A DNA stretch of 64,000 nt from Piliocolobus tephrosceles (Eukaryota > Chordata > Mammalia > Primates > Cercopithecidae), in the NCBI RefSeq assembly GCF_002776525.5, contig NC_045444.1:28616702-28680701 (forward strand), given 5' to 3'. How positions within the stretch are numbered: position 1 is the first letter of the stretch; each line of letters opens with the position of its first letter. The notes beneath the pieces were generated by a model. It was not told the origin of the DNA. It worked only from the letters and a program-made list of their open reading frames with translations, and did no database searches. Of this stretch, positions 11,497-23,430 are shown piece after piece. A program made the translations under genes and the position numbers.

Positions 11497-11950
11497 GTGC
11501 GACTAGCTGGGGTTCGTCATGGGTGGTAAAGGAATTTACCAAGACAGTCACAGGTAAAGAAAGGCAGATTTATTAGAGGAAGTACGAAGATACCTTGCAA
11601 GAAAGCAATGGGCATTACAACAGAGAAGAGGCTGTCTGCAGAGAGGCAAGGGGTGGAGGGAAGTTTTACACGGTTGTGCTGGAGGGGGCCACATGCGGAC
11701 CGAAGCCATGCTGCTGGGGCTATGAGTGGAAGGAGGTCACTGTGTCCACAGGTTACTTGTGATTAACATTTCTCAGAACAATTATTCATTGTTCTCCTCC
11801 ACCTGGGGCCCCTTCTTTGTTGTTGCTTACTTATCAGGACTCCACAGTTAACCTTTCTGGAAGCTTCCAAGTATATTCATGGCATCCAGTTCTCTAGCAT
11901 TAGCCCACCTGAGTGGCACGGAGAAGCGTTGTCTCTACCAGGGCCTATTG
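11497..11950 (-). mobile_element. ERV LTR, minus strand
   Basis: On the minus strand the left end reads AATAAATCTGCCTTTCTTTA, then CCTGTGACTGTCTTGG and CCTTTACCACCCATGACG. This is a typical poly(A) signal plus U5 arrangement. The U3 end near 11950 is poorly defined. No flanking internal region is recognised. Confidence 0.6.
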
Positions 11951-12155
11951 TCTTCTCTGTTTGTATATATTGACATAAGTACAGTCATTCAATAACTCTA
12001 GGACATTGGGGTTTTTCCAAGTTATTTGTTGTGTAAAGATTCTTTGTAATGATCACCTTCTCTATGCACTTATATTTTAAGATATTTGGTAAAAGATACA
12101 TTTGAAATCAATCATTAGGTAAATTACCTTAATTTTAGGTAATTTATCAGAAGGT

Positions 12156-12753
12156 TGTAAACTCAAAAGTATCTGAGACAGGTCCCAGTCAATTTAGAGA
12201 GTTTATCTTGCCAAGGTTAAGAACATACCCATGACACAGCCTCAGGAGCTCCTGAGGACATGTGCCCAAGGCAGTCAGGGTACAGCTTGCTTTTATACAT
12301 TTTAGGGAGAATTAATACATTAGTCAAGATGTATCAGATTTACATTGGTTTCATCTGGAAGGGAAAGATAACTCGAAGCTGAAAGCCTGGGGAGGAGAGG
12401 GCTGGGCTTCCAGGTCATAGGTAGATTTGAAAATGTTTTTGGTAACTGGTTGAAAGAGTTATTATCAATAGAAAGGAATGTCTGGGTTCCAGTAAGGGGC
12501 TGTGGACACCGAGGTTTTATCACACAGATGAAGCCTCCAAGTAGCAGGCTTCAGAGGGAATAGAATATAAATATTTCTTATCAGACTTATGGTCTATGTT
12601 GATGTTAATGTTGGAAAGCATAATGGGAAATGTCCATCCCCTCTTCCATCATGGCTTGAACTAGCTTCTCAGGTTAACTCTGGAATGCCCTTGGCCAAGA
12701 GGAGGGGTCTATTCAGATGGTTTGGGGCCTTAGAATTTTATCTGTGGTTTACA
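12156..12753 (-). mobile_element. Solo ERV LTR, minus strand
   Basis: On the minus strand it runs from TGTAAACCACAGATAAAATT to GAGTTTACA. Near its end are CTTGGCAAGATAAACTCTC and GGGACCTGTCTCAGATACTT. It resembles the LTR at 9150-9582, especially at the U5 end, so the two are probably independent insertions of one family. A Tyr/His-rich open frame at its edge is not retroviral. Confidence 0.7.
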
Positions 12754-12885
12754 CAATTGAGGCTCAAATATTTTCTACCATCTGAATTTTTATTGTTTCT
12801 GTTCCTGTTTGGTGCTGAACTACAATGTGAGCATTTAGAATTGATTTTCAGGTGGCTAGCTTCCTGGATGGAATTTTGTGTGGAT

Positions 12886-12976
12886 GTATATATATATATA
12901 TAGTGTGTGTGTGTGTATATACATACACACACACATGTTATATATATAACACACATATGTTAATATATGTTATTAT
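12886..12976. repeat. Mixed TA/TG/CA microsatellite
   Basis: Alternating TA, TG, CA and TATA blocks partly complement one another (GTGTGTGTGTGTATATACAT followed by ACACACACAC), giving hairpin potential. Confidence 0.9.
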
Positions 12977-12989
12977 TAATAATAATAAT

Positions 12990-13066
12990 AGTCCAAAATC
13001 AATTTGTTAACAAATCAATCCATAAAGCCATCAGAGCTTTAATGCTACTAGGAAAATAATTCAGCT
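12990..13066 (+). repeat. 77-bp dispersed duplicate, copy A
   Basis: This segment (AGTCCAAAATCAATTTGTTA to AATAATTCAGCT) matches 14613-14689 at 76 of 77 bases by eye; the difference is A/C at the base after GTTA. Copy A sits between a TA/TTA-rich tract and a TA microsatellite. Confidence 0.95.
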
Positions 13067-13067
13067 C

Positions 13068-13102
<35 letters not shown>
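13067..13102. repeat. (TA)n(CA)n microsatellite
   Basis: About thirteen TA units followed by four CA units immediately downstream of duplicate copy A. Confidence 0.92.
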
Positions 13103-13103
<1 letters not shown>

Positions 13104-14612
13104 TGATTATTCATTTTTGATCTCTTATATTATCTATAAGAGCCATAGGATTAAAATAAGTTGAAAGAGTATTCTGGTTTTGTCCTGTAGAAAATGTAAG
13201 CTTTGGTTCTGGTTGCCATGCAATGTGATTTCTACTAAATTTCACTGAAGCTCCACTTGAAGATTGTGTGTTTTTCCTTTTTATTTGTGTTGGTTTTCAT
13301 TTTCTATTGTTTCATGTTTTAATAGTGAAGAGTTTCTATTCTCATTGAACTATACTATAGTGATATAAATAAATGAAGCTTAACACGTTGCATAAAAATA
13401 GTAGATAGCTATATTAAATAATTTTGGAAAGGAATTGTGACCTATAGAACTTATTGACTTTAAGTACAGCATGAACATAATATGCAAAATAATTCTTAGT
13501 TCCTACACATAACCAGAGAGTTGGGAGGAAAGGAAAACCAGAGAAAGAGTGAGAAGAATTTTTGAAGGTCTTGGCAAATTTAGTCTGCATGAAAAGCAGA
13601 ACTTTCAGAATAGAAATTCACTCTGAAAAGAGGCATTTACAGAGACAGTGGAGGCCCCTCTTATAGAAATATTTACTGTTGTTTATAACTTAGCACCTAA
13701 GTGTGCTTTTGAATCATAACACTTGAATGAATTCTGGAAAGTTAAATGCTCCAAGACTGTGGCAAAAGAAAACCTGCCAGCTTTCATCTTCCTCCTTTCC
13801 ATTCCCAACTTTCTCTAGTACTAGCCAAAAACTCCCTAATTAGGAATTCCTTTGAGAAATTCCAGTATCAGAGTTAACTAGCCAACCTATTGTTGCTAAT
13901 CATTTATTCATACCCTCCATACAGATATGACCAGCATGTGCGCACACACACCCAGACACACATCTCCCTATATCATTTTGTTTTTTGTTCATTTTCCTCA
14001 AACTTCCCATTATACTTTTTAAAAAGTAATATTGTCCAAATTTATAGCACTGTAGTTCTTGGATTGTTTCTTATTACTTTTGCATCAAGCAAGGAATGAT
14101 ATTCAGATATCTGATTGGTACGGTATAGAAGCTGCATTTCCCACAGTCACAAAGAAGGTCACACTCCATGTTAATACCAGGTAGTATCCATCATTAGCCT
14201 ATTAGAAGGTACTGATAGTCACGTGGAATTCACCCACCATGATGATAGTGGCGCTGGCAAAGGCATTGTCTCATCCACTGGGCTCTGGGCTAGTCCCTAG
14301 CAGTGAACATTCACAGGCTGATATTCGCAGACACTCTTCCATCATGGAACACAAGGGCTGCAGCCATGGTTGGTTATTCAGGTGGCTTAGGACAAAGACT
14401 TTTTATGTACCTTAACTATGTTATTATTTTAATAATTAATAAGAGCATATCAGTGCATACCATCTATATATCAGCCCTGGGTATAGCGACAAATATCTTA
14501 TCTTGTATAAGTACTTTTTTCATACCAAATTTGCTAATTATTAAGAGTCTTCACAATTCATAGGATTTAATCTTGGTGAAAAAGGAATAAACTGAATAAT
14601 AATAATAACAAT
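13103..14612. other. Intronic sequence, nothing recognised
   Basis: No exon or clear element. A CA-rich patch lies at 13940-13962. Confidence 0.5.
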
Positions 14613-14689
14613 AGTCCAAAATCAATTTGTTACCAAATCAATCCATAAAGCCATCAGAGCTTTAATGCTACTAGGAAAATAATTCAGCT
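14613..14689 (+). repeat. 77-bp dispersed duplicate, copy B
   Basis: Near-identical partner of 12990-13066, about 1.6 kb downstream in the same orientation. It runs into unique sequence on the right and a short AAT repeat on the left, so it may be the ancestral copy. Confidence 0.95.
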
Positions 14690-15059
14690 TTACCATTTTA
14701 TATTTCATTTTAATAAATAGGCAATTAATCAAAGTTAGGATAGAGTGAGCTAGTTTTCTCCTGGAAATTTCAGCACAGGCCCTATGTATCATATTATTTC
14801 ACTAATTAGAAAAATTTTTAGTTTTGTATTAGTGAAGATGGCAAGGACACATGATATTTCTTGTTAATTGAGAATGATTTTGAACATATTCTCAACTACT
14901 ATTTTGTCCAAGATACTTCATTCTAAAAGATGTCATGTCTGAATAAATAGCACATGCAATAAAATTGCATCAGAAACAGAATCCCTCAAATAGTATTCTT
15001 ATAAATTTAACATCACTTTAGAGAATAGCTATTGACTTTTGTAATACCTTATTATTTGT

Positions 15060-15370
15060 TCATTCATTTATTTATTCAACAATTATTTGAGTTCATATTG
15101 TGTGAAAGGTCTTCTTTCTGTCTAGTAAGATTGGAAAATTGTTACAAGAGAGATATACAAACAGGGCTATAGAATAAGATAGAAGAGAGAGATGGCAAAA
15201 TAATCTTCTCTCAGAGTTATCTGGTGATCAAAATCTGAGCTTGCTAGGCAAATGGAGGAGAGAAAGCACATCCCCAGGAAAGGGAAAAGTTTATGTAAAA
15301 TAAGAGAGGTCTATATGGGGCATCTGATCAAGGGGCACTAGCAGATCATACAAGTCTTTAATCATACCCA
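15060..15370 (-). mobile_element. Probable L2 LINE fragment, antisense
   Basis: It begins CATTCATTTATTTATTCAAC followed by AATTATTTGAG, the reverse complement of the L2 3' tail. It continues with decayed AGGCAAATGGAGGAGAGAAA-like text. Divergence is high and limits are approximate. Confidence 0.5.
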
Positions 15371-15374
15371 GGAG

Positions 15375-15520
15375 GGCTGGGTGTGGTGGTTTACACCTGC
15401 AATACGAGCACATTGGGAGGCCGAGGCATAAGGATGGCTTGAGCCCAGGAGTTCAAGACCAGCCTGAGCAATGTAGTGAGAACTCGTCTCTACAAAAACT
15501 TAAAAAATACAAAATAAATA
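15375..15520 (+). mobile_element. Alu monomer (left-arm/FLAM-like), sense
   Basis: GGCTGGGTGTGGTGGTTTAC opens a single Alu arm that ends with an A-rich tail (CTTAAAAAATACAAAATAAA). No right arm follows; an LTR begins within a few bases. The preceding ATCATACCCAGGAG resembles ACCATACCAAGGAC after the LTR at 16191, as if a target duplication brackets both elements. Confidence 0.75.
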
Positions 15521-15524
15521 GCTC

Positions 15525-16190
15525 TGTCACCAGAAAAGGGTTCCCAGTCCAAGAGACCCCAAGAAAGGGTTCTTGGATTGCTCACAAGAAAAGATTCAAG
15601 GTGAGTCCATAAAGTAAAGTGAAAGCAGTTTATTAAGGAACTAAAAGAATAAAAGAATGTCTACTCCATAGGCAGAGCAGCCCCGAGGGCTGCTGGTTGC
15701 CCATTTTTATGTTTATTATATTTCTTGTTATATACTAAACAAGGTGTGGATTATACATGAGTTTTCTGGAAAGGGGGTGGGCAATTCCCAGAACTGAGGG
15801 TTCCTCCCCTTTTTAGACCATATAGGATAACTTCCTGATGTTTTCACGGCATTTGTAAACTGTCATAGCATTGGTGGGAGTGTCTTTTAGCATGCTAATA
15901 CATTAGCTTATAATTAGCTTATAATGCTAGTAATTAGCTTCTAATGAGCAGTGAGGATGACCAGAGGTCACTCTTGTCATCATCTTGGTTTTGGTGAGTT
16001 TTGGTCAGCTTCCTTACTGCAACCAGTTTTATCAGCAAGGTCTTTATGACCTGTATCTTGTGCTGACCTCCTGCCTCATCCTGTGACTCAGAATGCCTAA
16101 CTTACTGGGAATGCAGCCCAGCAGGTCTCAGCCTTATTTTACCCAGTCCCTACCCAAGATGGAGTTGCTTTGGTTCAAACACCTCTGATA
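15525..16190 (-). mobile_element. Solo ERV LTR, minus strand
   Basis: On the minus strand it starts near TATCAGAGGTGTTTGAACCA and contains GGTAAAATAAGGCTGAGACC and GACCTTGCTGATAAAACTGG. Near the end it has CTTAATAAACTGCTTTCAC and then TTGGGGTCTCTTGGACTGGG before GGTGACA. This is the expected U3, poly(A) signal and U5 order. It contains a small local TTAGCTTATAA tandem at about 15903-15935. ERV1-like by style; family not named. Confidence 0.75.
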
Positions 16191-16392
16191 ACCATACCAA
16201 GGACTATGAGTTGCATTGTGAAATTAATGGGGGCTCTGTAAACAAAGACAGCGAGTCTTATCATCAAACGTATGATTTATAATGTTTATTGGAGAAAGGC
16301 TGGAAATAATCATAATGGCCTGAAAATGATTGCAAGTTTTGGATTGACTATAAAGTAAGGTGGCATAGTGACTGAACAATGCTGTGCTGGTT

Positions 16393-16455
16393 GTGTCAAT
16401 ATGAGTGTGAGCTGTGTCAGTATGAATGTGATTGGGTCAACATGAGTGTGAGCAA
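16393..16455. repeat. 21-bp minisatellite, three copies
   Basis: Units at 16393-16413, 16414-16434 and 16435-16455 share the frame GTGTCAxTATGAxTGTGAxxx with a few substitutions. The period is a multiple of three, so an open frame crosses it on the minus strand, but there is no other sign of coding. Confidence 0.88.
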
Positions 16456-17191
16456 CTGTGGGTAATTTTAAATAAAATGTGTTGAAAAATACTTGATTTT
16501 TATTGAAAAATTGCATAAAGTAGGTACTCAAGTATAGAGTGTATGCTTTCACCTGTGCATATCATGTTACCTACATGAGGCAAAACAATGAAAATATCTA
16601 ACTGGATGACTGTAGAGAGGTTTTGGAGAACCTTTCGATTTTTTTAATGTTTAAGATGCTGCCATCTAGTGACACTTTTGTGAAATCACTTTGCAGTGAT
16701 ACGTTTGTATCATCCAGTTGTTTTCCCAATACATTTTATATTTTAATAATTTATAGTCTACCAACCAATGGGGAAATAATTACAAATGCATTAAACATAG
16801 TGTAGAAGCCGTACTTGATTTTTTCAACGTGGTACCACAAATGTGGCCACAGGGATTTTAATAATGGGATATTGTATGTCAAGTTTTGCGGTTTCTTCAA
16901 TGTGCTGTTCTTTATAAGTAATTGATTACTAAAGTGCTGTCTTTTCTATTTCTTGAGTTTTCTTAGAAAAATTGAGTTGTAAAAACAAATTATGAAAATC
17001 TGAACTGTAAAAATTGCTTCCCAAAAGTTGCTTTAATTGGAAATGTTGATGAGAAGAAAAGAGGGTTTCAAATTCAGAATAATTAACTTTTTTTCCCCAT
17101 ATGGAATTTCAGTATTATAAGTTATATAAGTTCAGTATTATAAGTTCCCCATATAAAATTTCAGTATTATCTTAAAATATAAACAAATAAA

Positions 17192-17217
17192 TGTGTGTGT
17201 GTGTGGGGGGGGGGGGG
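17192..17217. repeat. (GT)n plus G13 run
   Basis: Alternating GT followed by thirteen consecutive G (17205-17217). A single long G run can support intermolecular quadruplexes and is error-prone in assemblies. Confidence 0.92.
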
Positions 17218-17559
17218 TTGTGTGCATGTCTATTGAAGCTAAACATTAGTCTGCAAACTTAGGTTTTGATGACTTAATGACTTCTAAGTTTTGATGAAGA
17301 TTAATTGTATTCGTGTCCTATTACTCCTTAAACTTTGATGACAATGGAGCACTTGTCTTATTTTTATGGTATGTGTTGCTCATTTTTTTGTGTTAGAAAC
17401 AAAGAATAAATTAATCTCCCTTCCTCCCTCAAAATTCAATTCTTTTGTGCTGGTATATTGTCCTTTTGTGAGATACTATCTCCAGTCATATTATAGTGAA
17501 TGAGGTTTTCAATTAATTAACTTTTCAGTATATTGAAGTTTCTTTATGCAAACCAACGC

Positions 17560-17755
17560 TATAGGGTAGAAGTAAGCACATTTTTCTGTATAGAACTAAG
17601 TAGCAAATATTTTAGGCTTTGTGGGCCATATGGTCCCTGATGCAACAACTCATTTCTGCTGCTGTAGCAAAAAAGCAGCCATGGACAATATTTAAACAAA
17701 TGAGACTGGCTGTGATCCAAAACTAAATTTACAGAAACAGACTATAGTTTGCATG
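17560..17755 (+). mobile_element. hAT-type nonautonomous DNA transposon fragment
   Basis: The text TTTTAGGCTTTGTGGGCCAT, then GCAGCCATGGACAATATTTA, AACAAATGAGACTGGCTGTG and ACAGACTATAGTTTGCATGT follows a common mammalian MER/hAT consensus that I recall but cannot name with certainty. Confidence 0.6.
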
Positions 17756-19335
17756 TCTCTTCTCTAGGGAAAACACCTGTATCTGTAATTTGGGGTTATT
17801 TTTTTCTTAGGTGGTGTTAGAACACTTCTAAAATGTATTCAAGTATTTACTTCAAAAACTTTAATTCCATTGAGAGTTGTGTGCCTTCAGTGTTCAAAAA
17901 AATCTAGTTTGGAGCAAGTATGTGCACGTGGTAAACTAATCATACACATGGTAAACTACACGCGGTAAACCAATCATACACAAACCCAGAGGTAAAATGT
18001 TTTGCAAAGTTCTATTATCTGCATTTAGCCATCAGTTTTTAAATTCATGTTCATGTACAAAGTTTTCTTAATGTGGAAAGAATCTTTGTATTTTCTCAGT
18101 AAGCATTTCAACATTTTGATATGCAGTAAGTTAAATTACTTTGATCATCAGCAATTAAATTAGAAACCTCCTACTTGGGTACAATTCGGATAATATGTAT
18201 TCATTGTTCCAGTTTGTGCTTCTGGGAATTTAGTGGAAACAGAGACTTGCTTTTTAACATTGTGAATTGCACTAGGCAGACAAACAAAACACTTAAAACC
18301 TCATGACAAGTAAACAACTAAGACAGAATGGAATCAGATCAGAAGAAACTCTTAGGGTACAAAGTCAATGTGTATGAAGGAGGCAGTAGAGTTAACATTA
18401 AAAGTTGAAATTCTCTTCCAAACAACGTCATTCTTCCTCTTTATTATTGGATACGAATTCTTTTTAAAAATTAAGCACCATATAAAACAGCTGGCTCACA
18501 TTGAGGATCTGTATTGTATCAAAGTATGCATATTTGCTTACCAAATAGAATTAAGCAAGGATTGTTATCCTTATTCTAACATGAGAACTAAAAGAACTCA
18601 AGCAGTAACTGATCCAAATCTCCATCTTGTGATCCTTTGGTATCTTGTACTCTTTAAGAGGAATGGCAGCTGTAATTCCTAAGACCAAGTAAAGGATGTC
18701 TTGGTTTCTGGGGGCTGAGTATATCAATTCACTCTTCCCTTAAAAAGCTATGTAACAAATCATCTTGAAACTTGTTGTCTTAAAACAATAACCATTGATT
18801 TATGGATCACCTTGGTGTCAGAGCATCAAAGTAGGACTCGGCTGAATGGGTTCTGCTAGTCTCAGCTGAGCTCACTCATGTTTCTGTGGCAAACTGCAAG
18901 GGGTGAGGAGGGCATGGAGGAGCAGCTGATCCAGATTGAGTTCAGGTGAGGATTATTGTACTCCACATTTCTTTTATCTTCCATCTGGGCCAGCAATTTG
19001 GCCCAAGCAAGTCCTCATAGAGATAGCAGAGAGCAAGAGAGAGCAAGCTTAGTCACTCGAGTACTTTTCTGAGAGTGTTTTTATTACATGTGCTAACATT
19101 CTGTTGGTCAAAACAAGTCACATGGCTGATCCTAGTGGCTGAGACTTACACCTTACCCACAGTGGGAGGAACTAGAACTTATTCGGTAACATGGGTGCAA
19201 GAGAGGGCAGAGAAGCTGAACCATTGATACAATTGATAACAGTGCGTATACTTGAACTGATTAAATATGCACATGATGTGGGGTTAAATGCTAAACAAGA
19301 AAACTATTGACTCAGATTACTAGGATACACTAAAG
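17756..19335. other. Intronic sequence, nothing recognised
   Basis: A repeated GGTAAAC word at about 17930-17970 is a small local duplication. A 104-codon open frame at 18368-18682 shows no similarity I recognise and lacks exon context. Confidence 0.5.
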
Positions 19336-20691
19336 CAACAGTTCAGAAACTTTTTAGAAAGGGAAACGTTTTACACTCTTAAAAACTGCTGAGGATCTTA
19401 GGAGATTTGACATTGGTTCTATATCTATATTTACTGTATTTGCAGTTAGAACAGAAATTTAAAATGTATTTATTTGTTTTAGAATAACAACAAATGCATT
19501 ACATATTAACATAAGCAAAATATTATTATACAAACTATGTTTTATTTAAAAACCAGTAGCATTGTTTATATTTGGCAAATCTTATTAACACCTGAGTTAA
19601 CAGAAGACAACTGGTTTTTTATACCTGTGTTCAATCTCTCTTTTTCTCTTTTTGAATCTTACAAAGAAAATAGGTACTCATGGAGATATGTAATCAGAAA
19701 AGGCAGGAGTGGTTGAATAGTCTTTCAGTTAATTTTGTGTATTCTTTGATATTACATCAGAATTTGACAAGTGAGAACTTTTCAGGAGTTCTGGTATGGA
19801 ATTTGAAACTGAATCACTGAATTTTCTGTATTTATTATATAAAAATCCATTGACTGAACTTGCATTTCGAACAGATCCTTTATCAATGCACAATATGTAA
19901 TACCAAGCATTGGCCATTCAGAAAATATTGGTTCATTGAATTATGTGTATTTTCCAAATATTGACATATTTAATTATATAATATTTTAAAAATATGTATT
20001 ACTACTATGTTCATCAGAATTATCTCAATAATGGGAGCTAGTCATACTCATGGAAGTGGTACAAGTTTTTCAATATTCTAATTTCCCCTGGAAACTCTAA
20101 TTTTATCATTGGCAGCAAATATTATAAGTTGTTTTATTGAAGCGACACTCCATTTTCAAAAGAATATCTGTTAAATACATCACACATGTGAATTATCACC
20201 ATTTGTCAACTGCTCTTTTGTGCAGAAATGGTTGTCCATGATATAAAAGTGGCAGGTTCAGCTTGCCACTCAAATAATTGCATAAATAACATTGCTTTAA
20301 CATAGCCATCCTACTTCAGAATGTGGTCAAGGGTTTTATGTGTACTTCCCACATTCAACATTAAAAATATAAGAATTAAGATGTTGAGATTTAATGAAAA
20401 TTGACCATTTTTACAGTTTTCACAAGGAGATTTTCATGTGAAACTTTCCCATGCCCCCAGGTGAAAGGCTGGGACCAATGTAATGACTACTAGTACAGTT
20501 TGGTGCCACTGCCTTGGCTCCTGCTGATGTAGGTGGCAGCTGTTTTACCCATCACTGATTTTGCATTATCAATGCAAGTGTCAATCCAGTGAAAAAGGCA
20601 AAGAATGTCTTAGCATTATGACAATTGCTTTGATCTGGTGGGCCTTCTGAAAGAGTCCTGGGAATTGTGGATCATACTTTGTGAACCATTG
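19336..20691 (+). mobile_element. hAT/Charlie-like DNA transposon, decayed
   Basis: Terminal motifs CAACAGTTCAGAAACTTTTT and CATACTTTGTGAACCATTG resemble hAT inverted termini of the CAGTGGTTCTCAAAC type. The flanks CACTAAAG (19328-19335) and CATCAAAG (20692-20699) could be the 8-bp target duplication. Internal text (GAGGATCTTAGGAG, TATCTATATTTACTGTATTT, ACTACTAGTACAGTTTGGTG) fits a long Charlie-type consensus from memory. A 62-codon minus-strand open frame inside could be a transposase remnant but is not recognisable as one. The element ends about 120 bp before the KYNU exon. Confidence 0.6.
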
Positions 20692-20813
20692 CATCAAAGA
20701 ACAAACCATAATTTATGGTACAGAAGTTTGTCAAATATTTTCTTAAAGATATTTGTACTTATTATTTCTAATCATTAAGCAAATTTAAAACTTATTATTA
20801 TGTTCTTCCCTAG

Positions 20814-21664
<851 letters not shown>

Positions 21665-21738
21665 TATCTAAATGCAGGAGCAGGAGGAATTGCTGGTGCC
21701 TTTGTTCATGAAAAGCATGCCCATACGATTAAACCTGC
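21665..21738 (+). CDS. KYNU: KYNU kynureninase, next internal exon (residues about 277 to 301)
   Basis: The 74-bp exon encodes YLNAGAGGIAGAFVHEKHAH then TIKP plus two bases of the next codon (GC). It directly continues the pyridoxal-phosphate lysine exon in the kynureninase order, in the large fold-type-I aminotransferase-like domain. The acceptor is TCAATCTAG and the donor is GC/GTGAGT, a strong consensus donor leaving a phase-2 junction. The valine after AGAF is, from memory, isoleucine in human, a conservative change. Retention of the following intron would read GCG TGA and stop at once. The next expected exon was not found in the remaining 42 kb, so that intron is long. Confidence 0.95.
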
Positions 21739-23329
21739 GTGAGTACCATCTTCAGATAATTCTTTGGGGATGCACAAATTAATTTGCCTTAACATATGTT
21801 AAATTTACATGAGTTCTCTAAGATGCTATCCAATAGGAATTAGGATTGGATTGTAATGATTTTCCTACTCTGCTAACAACAATATACTTCATTTGAAATA
21901 AATGCTTTCCAAAGAATTCAATTGGTTGAACAAGAAATTTAATCAAAAAGGGAAGCTTCAGTGCTAAAAACGAGTCACTGCAATCATGTAGAGCAGATGG
22001 TTTAATGCAAAGAGACCACTTGAATATTTTTTTTCAAAAATCAGACTTTAGAAAATTTCAGATTCCTCACATTGATGAATAAATCAAAGGCAACCAGAGC
22101 TGTGCCTAATAGAGCCTTAAATGTGGCATGTTATTATTAAAATTACATCTACCTTTAAAGCTATAAATGTTACATGATAGCTTGTAGGGTATATCTTCTG
22201 TCCTAAAAGACTTTATAATCCATGAAACCCGAGGAAGCACTGAACACTGAACAACAGACTGACTACATAAAAAGTAATACTTTTCCGTTTTATAGAACTC
22301 TTCATATTTTAGAGCAAGTATAAATGCAAATGTAATACACCAACAAACTTACACATTTTTATTTGACCGAGGAACTCATAAGTGTTCCTTTTACTTTTTT
22401 TCTGGTATGGAGATAAAGAAATAATATGCTGGGAAGAAAAAAAAATCCCTTTTCATAGTTGTTGTATTGGAGTATGTGTGATGAGGAGACTGTCTAGACT
22501 CCTAATAGATAATGTAATAATGTTTGATTAGTTTTCTGAATTTTCTCAGCCACTGGCTGAGTGGTATAATCTTTACAAGAATTGAGGCTGAATTGGTAAT
22601 AGAGTTTGGAGCACCTCACATTTCTGAAGTTCTATGCATATAAATCCTAGGAATTTAAGATGATTTTCTATAGTTTCTTTCATTGTGTCTACATTTTTTT
22701 CAAGGTTTTAAGGTTTTAAACTTAAGACAACATTTACTTTAGACAGATATTAAGTCAAGCAGACATCTTACTTGAACATCATTATCACTACATTATATTT
22801 CCCTCCATGTCCCAACATCTCTGAGAAGATTGAAAAGCAAATAAATAAGAATACTATGTTTTCCACATAGACAGTACATAAGATATTGCTTGCTTTTGTA
22901 TCATGACTCATAACCCTGGCCATTTCTCACTCACCATTTATTTAAATTGAAATAGAAGATCTGATGTATTATATCAACCCAAAGGGTAAGCCAGTGCTGA
23001 GGTGGAAGGGGTGGTCGGGGGGAAGAAGTAATATACACAAATTCTAGAGAATGTCAGTGTTCAGAGTTAAGCTTTGACCTCCTAGCATGCACAGGTCTTG
23101 CACCTGAGGTTTCTCTCACTGTGGACAAGGAACAAGGGCAAAGGGGTTGTGTTGTCCTCACATATGCCTCATTTTGTGGAATTTCAAAATCTTCTAGACA
23201 GTGTTTAAATCTATGTTAAGTCTATGCTCCTGGGAGAAAGACCATCTAGGCAGACCAGGTTCACAGTTCAACTTGGTTTCTTGGTGATCTGTCACCTGGA
23301 GAATCTTCTATGATTGTTCAGTGTTCTGG
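21739..23329. other. Start of the long downstream KYNU intron, nothing recognised
   Basis: Unique-looking AT-rich DNA. The next KYNU exon, expected to start with the Leu-Val-Gly-Trp-Phe-Gly segment, is not here. Confidence 0.6.
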
Positions 23330-23425
23330 TCTCTGAGCTGAGGTAGTATCGGCTCCTACCTATAAGCAGTTATTGTGAGAATAAAATGAGATGATGTATG
23401 TAAAATACTAAGTGTAGCCATTTAA
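23330..23425 (+). mobile_element. MIR SINE fragment, sense
   Basis: CTGAGCTGAGGTAGTATCGG, CTCCTACCTATAAGCAGTTA, TTGTGAGAATAAAATGAGAT, GATGTATGTAAAATACTAAG follow the MIR 3' half. It abuts the LTR at 23431. Confidence 0.6.
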
Positions 23426-23430
23426 GCATT

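Larger units (their letters stand above)
16191..17559. other. Intronic sequence with small tandem repeats
   Basis: No gene recognised. It holds a three-copy 21-bp repeat (16393-16455), an imperfect AGTATTATAAGTT repetition at 17110-17146 and a GT plus G13 tract at 17192-17217. Confidence 0.5.
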
